Source: Pseudogymnoascus destructans | Lineage: Eukaryota; Ascomycota; Leotiomycetes; Thelebolales; Thelebolaceae | Reading direction: 5' to 3' | DNA length: 64,000 nucleotides | NCBI RefSeq assembly: GCF_001641265.1 | Contig: NW_020167532.1 | Coordinates: forward strand, 744,001-808,000 | Shown: positions 34,000 to 43,834 of the stretch, one piece after another | How the letters are laid out: each line of letters starts with the position of its first letter | Position numbering within the stretch: position 1 is the first letter of the stretch | Notes under the pieces: model-generated | What the model saw: the letters and a program-made list of their open reading frames with translations, nothing else | Databases searched by the model: none | Told to the model about the DNA's origin: nothing | Position numbers and translations under genes: made by a program

Positions 34000-35859
34000 A
34001 CGTGCATGTATAATGAAAGTGCCAAACAAGCGAAAGTGCCAAAATATCGCGACTACACCATAAGAATTGCGATAAATCCACCACAACAATATAAATTAAT
34101 TAAAACTACTCGGAGTCCTCTTCCTCAGACCTGTCTATTACAATCTGACAAGTGCGCGCATTGTGTCCAGTCTCACCACACTTGCCACAGCGACGTGCAT
34201 GGGTTTCTTCCCTTGGCTTCCGACCACTACTTGCCCTTATTTCTTGCTCTACTTGCTGCACAACGTCCCTCTCGTCCTGTAGCTCCTGTGCTACCTGTTG
34301 ACTAAGTGATCCTCCTTGCTGTAGTCGTGTTTTTTTAGCTCTCCGGCGCTTGCTTAGCACTTCATTTGCCTGTCGCAGGTTTTGGTTCTCTGCTTTTAAC
34401 AATGCTAATTGATGCATTATTTGCGATGCACCCTTTGTAAACTGGTCAACAGCTGCATAGATTGAGGTTGGAGAGCTATTTTGATGATGCGCAATTCAGT
34501 TTTTAATGAAAGTAGACTGTGATACAGCTTCAGTTGGGTTATTTGGTGTCTGAGAAACCCATGGTTGAGCGGTGTTTGGGCGAGAGGTTGGAGGTGTTGG
34601 CGTCTTAAACCTAAGGTCAAGTGTAGATATTACACTCTCAGGGCTAAATGGAAGAAGCCCAGCACCTCGGAACCCTCCCTGAATATTGCTTTCTGTCATT
34701 GCAATGTTAAATGCAGCGTGGAAGGCAGGAAAGAAGTCATCCTTAGTAATGTGAATAATATGAGCCCGCATCATATCTTCAATTTGCTGACCGTAAGCTC
34801 TCTTTAATGGGCCAAAACAGCCAACATCAAGTGGTTGGAGTATATGGGAAGAGTGAGCAGGCATACAAAGCGTAATAATGTTGTGTTCTTTGCAGTACTC
34901 CTCAAACTTGTCTGAGTGGTGGCTCTCATGACCATCAAGGACTAACAAGCAATAACCACCAACACTCCGGGGCTTTGTGTGCTTCTCAAAATGCTGAATC
35001 CAATCCATACCTCTCTCGTTTGTAGTCCAGCCATTTGCAGTAACAGCGATTACCCAATCTGCTGGAAATCCACTATTCTCATACCAAGATGCAAGGTGGT
35101 TTTTACCTGCCACAATGACAAATGGCGGCACTGCCCAACCTTGAGAACTAACGCCTTGGATTACTGTAACCCATTCCCGATTGCCAGGCTGCACCTTTTT
35201 TGCCTTTGCCCGCCCATCTGAGCTCGTTACTACCGTTGCGCTTGAGATGACGCCCATCATAAACCCAGTCTCATCAAAGTTGTAGATATCTGCATTGTTG
35301 ATGCCATACTTTAGAATTGTGTTCCATACAAGCTCAAACCAGCCACGAATGACTTTTGGATCTTCGCACTTAGCCCTCTGGTAGTCGTATTTTCGCTGGA
35401 AGCGTGTCCGGAGCTCTACATGGCGCTTAACAAAGTTTGAAGCCCAACGTGACCCGACGCGTGGCGCGTCGCGTGTTGCAAGTAGTCGATTTGCCATATC
35501 TTCAACAATAGACAACTGAGGAGGGAACCCTTTAGCAGCTAAGTCAAGTATATACTGAACAAGAACTGATTCCTCTAGGTTACTTAATTTCCGTAAGTTG
35601 GCTTGGATATCGCGTCGTGAAGGTACACCTTGTAAACGGTGACGTAGCTTGCGGTGGTCTACGGAATAGATCCTAGCTGCAACTCGAAGGCGCAAATTTG
35701 GGTCGCTTTGCATAGCTTGGATAGCTAGCACTAATTTGCTTTCATCATTTTTATGGCGCATGTTTTGTTGTGGAGGAATTTAACATTTAGTTGGGGGGGT
35801 TGGTCACCGCATGATTTTGGCACTTTCGCTTGTTTGGCACTTTCGTTATACATGCACGT
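34000..35859. mobile_element. Fot1/pogo-like DNA transposon, copy 1 (1,860 bp)
   Basis: Terminal inverted repeats of about 46 bp start ACGTGCATGTATAA and contain GAAAGTGCCAAA twice in direct orientation. The element is flanked by TA (33998-33999, 35860-35861), the Tc1/mariner-type target. It is nearly identical to the copy at 52064-53908. The left end has one C-to-T change relative to the right. Confidence 0.93.
34106..35761 (-). pseudogene. Fot1/pogo-like transposase, copy 1, one late stop
   Basis: ATG at 35761. An N-terminal psq/CENP-B type helix-turn-helix region (LAIQAMQSDPNLRLRVAARIY, SNLEESVLVQYILDLAAKGF) precedes a DDE_1 catalytic core with Asp in YNFDETGFMMG, Asp in LLVLDGHESHHSD and Asp in HILQPLDVGCFGPLK. 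The C-terminus has a leucine-rich coiled coil (LALLKAENQNLRQANEVL) and a CCHC knuckle (CGKCGETGHNARTC). The catalytic part is intact for 421 codons. A TGA at 34496-34498 lies within a 15-bp segment absent from copy 2 and cuts off the coiled coil and zinc knuckle. Whether the truncated protein is active is unknown. Confidence 0.88.
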
Positions 35860-36070
35860 TATGTTAATAGAATTATCAACAACTTCATATGTTAGAACAC
35901 AGTTTTACAGCTAACCTAATTCAATTTAACTAACTACTTATGGATAGTAACCCTACCTGCTACACTGTAGCAGCTGCTATCCTAATTAGGCAATTATGAT
36001 GCCAAGCCTACCAGGGTTTATATTTCCTACTACGGCTAGTTTTATGGGGCTGCTACAAAATGGAGCAGCG

Positions 36071-37522
36071 TTACAGCAAATCTAAATTCCGCTGTCGTTG
36101 CTCAGTCATAATAGTAGTAATTTGTACAAGCTCTGACTGGAACAGCTCAGCCTCTGTTAACTGAGTTTGGATTTCAGTATAAGAAGATGCCCACTTTTGC
36201 CGTGACGGTGAACTAAGGATCTTATCAAATGTTTGACTCCATGTTGAAAGATCATAACTTGCTTGAAATGCGCGTTGTGGTGTTTCTAAAACTTCTGGTT
36301 TTGCATATATAGCAACCTTCTCTTGAATCTTTTCATAGTTAGGTGGCCAAATACCTGCATCTCTAAAAGACTTGATACAGTTACCCTTTGTAAATGTCTG
36401 CTTACGGATAGTAGACAAGTCTCTAAAGAAAGATATAACATTATAATCTGTATCAAAATTCCGGATTGCTTGTTGAATTGCACGTCGGTGCCAATGTTTA
36501 TATTGTGCAAACACAGTAACATCTAGCGGTTGTAGAATATGCGTAAGATGAGACGGAAACACATGTAAGTGTATATTGTGTTGATGTGCAAGTATTATAA
36601 ACTCTGGAACTTCATGTGAGACATGAGAGTCCATTATTAACAATTTCGTTCTTATAGACGGTGTATGTTGAATAAAATGCTGTAGATATTCCATTGCAAG
36701 CTCAGAGTTTGTATATCCGGAATCGGATACTGCAACTTTCTCATCACCGTGTAGATTGTCATGGTACCAACTTTCCATGTGTAATTTTCCTTGTATAATA
36801 AGGAACGGTGGAAGTGCAATGCCAGCAGCTGAAATTGTCTCTATAACTGTAAGACTTTGTCTGTTCTCTGGAGCTTGTATATAAAGCTATAAATATTAGA
36901 ATAATATAAAGTAAGATAAGTAGAAACAACTTACCTCCTTTACTGCAGATGGTACCAACACATGTTCACCGGTGCTCATTCCTACACGGAATCCAACTTC
37001 ATCAAAGTTGTAGATATCACCTGCAGTAATATCTAGTTGATTACACACATCTTTAAATTCATAAAACCATTCTTTAATAGCTGATACTTCATGAGATGCA
37101 ACCCGTGCTGCTTCAATTGGCCGGGTTTTTATTGTATGGAAGTTGTGTTGTTGTGTCTTAATCCATGTCTGGAACCACCGTTGTGATGGTGGTGCACGTG
37201 TTGGAGTTTCTGCTGCACGTAGTTGGCAGATGGCACTGAACACCATAGGCTTAGTTGCACCGTACCCATTTTCGTACGAGCGTTGGATGTATCTTTGTAT
37301 AGCTGTAACTTGTACATCAGACAGTACTCTGTTCTGGCCTCCGCGTGGCACAGCGGTGCGTTGTGGTGATGCGCGTCGTTGTCGTAGTCGTATAGTCCGG
37401 AGCGTACTTGGGTTTACTCTGTACATCCGTGCTACTGTAGCACTCTTCTCTGTTGGGTTTTCATTTAAAAATTCAATGGCATTTAAAAGAGCTTCATTTT
37501 TATTTACTTCAACTACCGGCAT
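36071..37522 (-). CDS. Pogo/Tigger-type transposase, apparently intact, one intron
   Basis: Exons 37522-36935 and 36886-36071 with a 48-nt phase-0 intron (GTAAGT...TTTATAG), giving 467 aa. The N-terminus is a psq-type HTH (LLNAIEFLNENPTEKSATVA) followed by a Tc5/CENP-B HTH (VQVTAIQRYIQRSYENGYGA). The DDE core has Asp174 in YNFDEVGF, Asp282 in LLIMDSHVSHE and Asp318 in HILQPLDVTVF. The tail is polar (LTEAELFQSELVQ). No premature stop or frameshift was found, unlike every other transposase in the window. I could not identify terminal inverted repeats around it, so it could be a domesticated or immobilised gene; expression is unknown. Confidence 0.85.
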
Positions 37523-38821
37523 AGTTGTGGTTGTAGTTGTGCTCGTTGTCGGTCATGTTCATGGTCGGTCGTGTCGCGTCGCGAGTCCGCTCCCGAAGTG
37601 TCCCACAATCGCTTTCGCGTCCCAGTTCGCTTTCGCCAACCGCCTCCAGGCGGTGGTTTGAGAACCAACGATTATCCCATTTGCACATATACTATGTCAC
37701 TAGGCACTCACTCTCAAAAGATTAGAATACGCAACACAGCGTATATTATTGCATTCTGAAGATCTAGAAATGATTATACACATAAATCTAGCATGACTAT
37801 GAAGTAAAAAAGGGGATAAGAAGACGCCGCCGACACAGCGGCAGCAGGGTGGCGCTAAATCAAGGTATATAATGCATTCCAAGTCAGATCCCATTAGTTG
37901 GGATGGTTGGTCTGGCCGAAGGAGCTTACAGCGATCTGCACTCGTTTGGCCCCCTCGAGTACCTGTCAATCATCCTGGAGGACCCACGAAGTTCAAAGGC
38001 CTGTAGAAGAAGCATGCAGTGGTTGGATGCGGGTATTTCCCCCTTCTATTGGCTTATATGAGAACTCTCCCCGACACCTGTGGAGGAGATATTGATTTTT
38101 GAATGAAATCTCACGGAGACGAGGTTTGGCAAGGTGAAGCGATCGAACGGGGGATTGGGATGAGTTGTGTATTTTGAGGAAGAGGGAGGGAAGGAGCGGT
38201 GGTTGAGGTTGTGTTGTAGATGCGGAAGTTGCGCCGTTGAGGTTGTGTTGTGGAAGGAGAAAGGGGTGCCGGCGATGGCAGAGTGGCGGCCACGGCGGAA
38301 GGAGCAAGGGGGGAAGGAACGCGGCGGTGCCCGTGTGCGAGATGACTCGGCACATACACCGTCCGGCAAACGCCAAAGTCATCACGCGGCTCAAGCCTGC
38401 TCGGACGCCACGACCATGCACTAGACACTTGCACACACCCCATCCCCTCGCTCTGCTCTCGCTGCCGCTTGGCAACATGAGAAATACTGAGCGATACGAG
38501 CGTTGTTTAAGAGATGAGAAAGGGAAGGTGTGAGTGATGGCTATGAAATGCGGAAGGAGCAAGGGACGGTTGTGGTCTCATAACAAACGCGGAAGGAGCG
38601 TGGATATCCGACTAATAGGAATCGTTTATCAAGCTTCAAACACTTCAGATCAGCTGATAGAGTCAGTAACTTGAAATACTGGTCTGTACGATGGCAGTGG
38701 TATACTAAAAACTGTATTATATGACGTGAAAAGTGCGAAGAAACGCAAGTGCTGATTAAAAATATATTGATTTATATAGACCAACAAAAGGAGAAAGGAA
38801 ATCTACTCACCTACCACTTGA
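37523..38821. other. GC-rich to AT-rich intergenic sequence with short dispersed repeats
   Basis: No recognised gene. 37560-37650 is rich in cgctttcgc/ttcgcgtc motifs. gaggttgtgttgt occurs twice (about 38205 and 38239), and gcggaaggagc three times (about 38296, 38550 and 38589). Long minus-strand ORFs at 37993-38562 are Pro/Ser/Leu-rich by composition only. Confidence 0.35.
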
Positions 38822-38882
38822 CTTACCTATTTAACCAAAGAAAAACTGGCTTACCTATTTGACTAAAGAAAAACTGACTTAC
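38822..38882 (-). repeat. 28-bp tandem repeat resembling splice sites
   Basis: Two full units (38822-38849, 38850-38877) plus the start of a third. On the minus strand each unit begins GTAAGYCAG and ends AAATAG, so each looks like a miniature GT-AG intron, but 28 nt is too short for one. Confidence 0.75.
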
Positions 38883-39825
38883 CTGTCCACGTACCTTGGA
38901 CACTCGCGGCGGCGGCAAGAACCGCGGCAGAGTCATAACCTGATACCGCCGCCGGCAGTAGGGACAAGTCCGATTCGTCCTATAATACCACTGCGAGATG
39001 CAAGTCCAATGGAATATATGTCCACACGGCATTCTCCTCGGATCCCGAGCCTCAGGCTCGAAGCCATCCTGGCAGATTATGCACTCCTCCCCAGCGAGTC
39101 GAGTATCTGTCGGATCAATACGACACAGCAGGTCCGTCTCGTCGAACTTTCCGCCGGAGAAGTACTGGCGGTGCTCGAGCTCAATGCCCTTCCTGTCCTC
39201 CTCTGCGCGAAGTTTGCGGACCTCAGCGTAGAACTGTTCCGGGTCCACGATGCCGGGATGTCGCCGTAGCTGCCTGTAGTGTTCGATGAAGTCGCGGGCC
39301 GTACGATCGAAGCGGTCTGTGGAGAAGTCGCTGTAAAGAAGGTTGTTGGGGTCGAAACGTATCGATAAGGCGCGATGGCGAGCTTGTGTTTCGGCTGCGA
39401 GCTGGTGGTAGTCGAGTATCCGCCTCTCAATCTCTTCAGAGGGGATTGTGTTCATATTGGGATCTGAACGGGTGATGGTTGGGTCTTCGTCGAAACTAAT
39501 GCGGAGGGGGTTAGTAGGGTCATCTCGCGTCTCGCACTGCACGCAGTAGCCTGGCATGCATATAGTGGCTATGACACTTTGATCGCAGACGTTCCTGTTG
39601 CAAGGGATCCAGCGGGGGTTGATGTTGCTTCGGGATATTATGCATGTAATTGTGGCAGGATGTTTTGGTCTCGATATGACCACAGGTCTCGTGAAAACAT
39701 CTGATAACATCGCAGATCGGTATAAACCCGCCTCGTTCTGCTTTTACCAGCGGCGAAAGACAGCTTTCGTACGGACCATCGATCTCGTTTGCAGGCGCTG
39801 CCTTGCCAAAAAGCTGTGACGACAT
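38823..39825 (-). CDS. RING-H2 finger protein, likely E3 ubiquitin ligase
   Basis: The clear coding frame is 39710-38823. It has a zinc-binding-like N-terminal segment (PCNRNVCDQSV...GYCVQCE), a polar helical region (EEIERRILDYHQLAAETQARHRA) and a RING-H2 domain: ECIICQDGF, MPCGHIFHWTCISQW, CPYCRRRY. The true start is probably ATG 39825 (MSSQLFGKAAPANEIDG...CFHETCGHIETK) in another frame. I found no good GT-AG pair joining the frames, so either an atypical intron or a frameshift lies at about 39600-39700. The 3' end is uncertain: a donor GTAAGT at 38882 begins a tandem repeat, so the last ~20 codons of the open frame may be intron. The RING fold is sure, the gene model is not. Confidence 0.6.
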
Positions 39826-39864
39826 AGTTATTACTTGAGAATTATTGAAGTCTGTTGAACACAC

Positions 39865-40818
39865 GCTGTTGAGCAGTTGTTGAAGTCTGTTGAATACGCG
39901 CCGTTGGGCTTTGCATTAACTCTTCACTGTCCAGGATCTGATTTCAAGACTTGCTTGGTAAATTGCCCTCATTATATACTCCAGAGCCCAACGGCCCCTC
40001 GGTCCCGTTCAATGTTGAAACATAAAGCATTTTCGAAAACAATGCGAAGGTATTGCTCTTCGTTTTATCGACGGACAAACTCCTTGTTCGGGCTTCTATG
40101 TTCGTTCCAAAGCTTTGCCATTGTGCTCTGCGGCAGGGCTTTCATTGTTCGATTCTGATAGACAGCAGATCAGAGGAGTCTTCTGACGAGAGCATCGTTG
40201 AGTAATTCCTGTGCCTCGACGGCAGTTTCGTAGTTCCTTTCAGACAGATTCGCGGGCCAAGCGAATCCCTTGACAACAGAGCATTGTCAAGCAAACACAA
40301 AGAGATAAAGAGAGACTCATGTGCCTCGGCGAATGAGATATCATTCAGATAAGCCGCAGGCCAAAGAAATCCTTTAACAAGAGAGTTTATTAAAAAAAAT
40401 ACGAACAACGAAGAGAGACACCTACCACAACCAGCATTTACAAACCTATTTCTCAGGTGCTTCTGAGTCCTGCCCATTCCAAGAAACGATCAGTCACCCA
40501 TCATCACAAACCACATCCCCAAACACCCACCCACCTCAAAACATAGAAAGTGCACCCCCCCGCCCCAAAACAATTCCAAACCCCCCCACTCCCCTCCTAC
40601 CTCGGCGACCTCTCTTCTCCCCTCCCCCTATCCCTCCTCCGCCATCGGCCTCCAGCCGCCCTCGGCGCAGCCGCTACCGCGGAACCGCACCGCCCAACCG
40701 GAGCTCCGGCACACACAGTCAGCGTCCCAGTAATCGCCGTACATATTCCCTTCCCGGTGGCGATTCGCGCGGAGGCGCCAGACAGGTGCTAGGTAAAGTG
40801 ATTCCGGTGTGAGACGCG
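39865..40818. other. Intergenic region with an imperfect ~120-bp duplication
   Basis: 40205-40285 and 40320-40390 are related: each has tgtgcctcg, a cgcgggcca/cgcaggcca core, and gaat/aaatccttt/cttgacaacagag. A minus-strand ORF (40142-40477) spans them without recognised similarity. 40540-40800 is very C-rich and open in one frame without an ATG. Confidence 0.4.
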
Positions 40819-41055
40819 ATGAGGGCGGGTCAGGGAACAGCTTTACTCTCAGGAAGGCTTAGACGCGATGCCGGTGGTTGGTGGCTTAGGGAAGGTGATG
40901 AGGTGAGAGTGGAGCGGTTGCGGAGGGTATGGGGAGAGGCAGGTAAGCACTTACTGGCTTTTGTTGGTATGTGGCTGGTGATATATGGGTGGCTTGTTGT
41001 CATGTCCGAGGAGGGAGGGTTGGAAGAGAAAATAGACCAGGGCCCTCCCCACTGA
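40819..41055 (+). CDS. Possible last exon of a small membrane protein
   Basis: 78 codons from ATG 40819. The sequence LSGRLRRDAGGWWLREGDEVRVERLRR then a hydrophobic segment (HLLAFVGMWLVIYGWLVVM, about 44-62) and an acidic end look protein-like. An AG at 40854-40855 could be a splice acceptor from the C-rich open frame upstream (40550-40790). Family not recognised; gene status is speculative. Confidence 0.3.
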   Translation: MRAGQGTALLSGRLRRDAGGWWLREGDEVRVERLRRVWGEAGKHLLAFVGMWLVIYGWLVVMSEEGGLEEKIDQGPPH

Positions 41056-41504
41056 AGTGAAAGACACGCGATGGTCACCCTGGTGTTAAGGTTGATGTGC
41101 TTTACCTGAGGGGCGCTGCTCGTGCCACATCTACGAATTGTACGGTGGTTGGGCAACCACTGAGGGGTTATTCGGGGCCGCGGGCGCCGGCTGGACTCTC
41201 GATTTAGCGATACGATGAGTCGAACACTGCTGAATCGCCCTATTAGAGCGATTCAGCAGCGTTCGACAGTCGTCGGCTTGACACTGCCTGATCCGGTGAT
41301 GCTAAGCAGTACTAGAGTACTACTAGATTATATTAGTATTAGGGGCAAAAACTTGATATACCCAGTAAACTGGTAAGAAAACTCCATCTACCCAGTCGGC
41401 CGCTAACCCGCCTTTGGAAAGGTTAACGAGCCAATGAGAGGCGTACTATCATTTGAGAGTAGGTGCTCTCATATGGCCTTTTTGAAGCAATTGAGCTGGC
41501 AATA
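41056..41504. other. Non-coding stretch with a 19-bp hairpin
   Basis: Nothing coding. A strong inverted repeat is annotated at 41220-41266. The left boundary of the LTR nest is at 41505. Confidence 0.4.
41220..41266. repeat. Inverted repeat, 19-bp arms, 9-nt loop
   Basis: TCGAACACTGCTGAATCGC and GCGATTCAGCAGCGTTCGA pair with a single mismatch around cctattaga. No U-run or coding context suggests a function. Confidence 0.8.
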
Positions 41505-41753
41505 TGTCATACTGACATTCGTTGCACTCAGTTTGCTATCAAACTCAAGAGCAAACTTAGAAATCTCCTCCTCAAACCTACAAGTCACTATACATATTTT
41601 GGCTTATCACACCAACAACAAGAGCAATACTACTCAACGATTGCTACAACCCTCTATGATTCAGGACTTGTCATCGCTCCTTAGTTACTGAGCCGATATT
41701 ACCACATAGCATATCTCTACAACCCTCTATGATTCATTACACATCATCACTCC

Positions 41754-43167
41754 TGTCATACTGACATTCGTTGCACTCAGTTTGCTATCAAACTCAAGAG
41801 CAAACTTAGAAATCTCCTCCTCAAACCTACAAGTCAACATACATATCTTGGCTTATCACACCAACAACAGAAGCAATACTACTCAACGATTGCTGCAAAC
41901 TCTTCTACTACATCTGTTTATGCTACATACATCACGGCATATCATTTGGACACTCATTGAACAAGTTATTAAGAAAATCTCCTCCTTAAGGGGGTGGGCC
42001 AATACTATCACATGGCATATCTCTACCAACTAGAGGCCTAGAAACATGAACGATAGCTCTAGAAGCTTCTACAACCCTCTATGATTCATTACACGTCATC
42101 GCTCCTTAGTTACCCACAAGATTGGTTAAGTTATGACATAATTTATCTATAGGTACTCTGACCTTGGACCTCCTTTTCACTTCCTATAGGCTAGGAACCC
42201 AAGAGATGGTTCTATGGGATTCTCTTACGTTCACTACATGATTAGCAAGCTAGTTGTGGGTCGCACTTGATTTCTAATACATTTACCAAGCCTGGTTAGT
42301 CATGGAAAGTCTTGGAAAATGAGAGAACTACACTCCTTTGGCATATAGGATTGCCCTTTCCTTAAGAAAGGGCAAGCAGACAATACAGTAAATCGACTAG
42401 CACATACTTCTACGTCTTTTCCAAGCTTCCAAGCATTGATCTTGTTATTCTCTGTTTTTGAAAAGTCAGTGAGTGTTACGACGGAACAAGAAGGCTGGCC
42501 AACTACAGGACAGGAAGGAGGGAGGTCGCATGAGACCGGCCCTGGTACCTGGAGGGGCAGCGGGGAATAGTAGTTCCGAAAGTATCACGTGACGGACTCG
42601 CAGGATGATGAGAAGAGTCCTAAGAGTCCAGGACTCCGAGGACTCGAGTGAGTTCCCAGGAGTCCACTAGGCACGTGACGGACTCGCAGGATGATGAGAA
42701 GAGTCCTAAGAGTCCAGGACTCCGAGGACTCAAGTGAGTTCCCAAGAGTCCACTAGGCACGACGCCACTATATAAGTAGATAGTATTTCCTTAGATAGGA
42801 GCTTCGTGCTCAACTCAATACAGTATTTGTTATATACTAGTAACGTGTTACTTGAAGCCTTTGTGTCTGATCCCCTGCCTCCTCTGATAAGTAAACCTTT
42901 ACGCAAGAGAACCTCTGTGTCTTCTATCGTTTAGAAGTCAGCGTTACAGTGAGGTGCTAACCTCTGACTTACCCCTGAGTTCTCAGACTCAACATTTGTT
43001 GCAACTTGTCTGAACCACTTCACTACATCACACACCTGATTGCTGCATTGTGGAATAGTCTAAGCTACGACCCTTTGGCTCTGTTTCCTAAGACAGTGTG
43101 TTGTCTTAGTAAATTCATGCCTTCCTTGGGTGGCTAGATTCTCATATCTGGTGCACCCACCATTACA
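41754..43167 (+). repeat. Inner solo LTR-A, TSD ACTCC, itself split by LTR-B
   Basis: TGTCATACTG...CACCATTACA flanked by ACTCC at 41749-41753 and 43168-43172. Without the LTR-B and its duplication the length is 934 bp, matching the 936-bp LTR at 62858. Confidence 0.92.
42474..42948 (+). repeat. Solo LTR-B (475 bp), TSD GTGAG
   Basis: TGTTACGACGGAACAAG...CAGCGTTACA, flanked by GTGAG at 42469-42473 and 42949-42953. By eye it matches the 3' LTR of the complete Gypsy-B element at 61370-61844 at the sites where the two Gypsy-B LTRs differ. It is the youngest layer of the nest. Confidence 0.95.
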
Positions 43168-43834
43168 ACTCCTTAGTTATTGGGCTAATACTACCACATG
43201 ACATTCTCTACCAACTAGAGGCCTAGGAACATGAACGATAGCTCTAAAAGCTTCTACAACCCTCTATGATTCATTACACGTCATCGCTCCTTAGTTACCC
43301 ACAAGATTGGTTTTAAGTTGTGACATAATTTGTCTATAGGGGTACTCTGACCTTGGACCTCCTTTTACTTCCTATAGGCCAGGAACCTAGGAGATGGTTC
43401 TATGGGATTCTCTTACGTCGACTACAGTTACCAAGCCTGGTTAGTCATGGAAAGTCTTGGAAAATGAGAGAACTACACTCCTTTAGCATAAATAGGATTG
43501 CACTTTCCTTAAGAAAGGGCAAGCAGACAATACAGTAAATCGACTATCACATACTTCCACGTCTTTTCCAAGCTTCCAAGCATTGATCTTGTTACTCCTT
43601 GTTTCTGAAAAGTCTGTGAGGTGCTAACCTCTGACTTATCCCTGAGTTCTCAGACTCAACATTTGTTACAACTTGTCTAAACCACTCCACTACATCATAC
43701 ACCTGATTGCTGCATTGTGGAATAGTCTAAGCTGCGACCCTTTGGCTCTGTTTCCGAAGACAGTATGTTGTCTTAGTAAAATCATCCCTTCCTTGGGTGG
43801 CTAGATTCTCACATCTGGTGCACCCACCATTACA

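Larger units (their letters stand above)
41505..43834 (+). repeat. Outer LTR-A, split by a younger LTR-A
   Basis: Left part 41505-41753 and right part 43168-43834 join into one LTR-A of about 912 bp after removal of the inner insertion and one ACTCC. It ends CACCCACCATTACA next to a Fot1 relic. Flanks CAATA and CATCC do not match, so its own target duplication is lost. Confidence 0.88.

Noticed and set aside
35862..36070. Inverted repeats for the intact pogo transposase
   Set aside because: Compared by eye with 37523-37760; no convincing inverted match was found.
37143..37661. 172-codon plus-strand ORF
   Set aside because: Antisense to the first exon of the intact pogo transposase and its upstream region.
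37993..38562. 189-codon minus-strand ORF
   Set aside because: Low-complexity Pro/Ser/Leu sequence from a GC-rich tract, also open in other frames; no family.
40550..40792. Pro-rich frame without ATG
   Set aside because: C-rich composition keeps several frames open; could be an upstream exon but I see no start or conserved motif.
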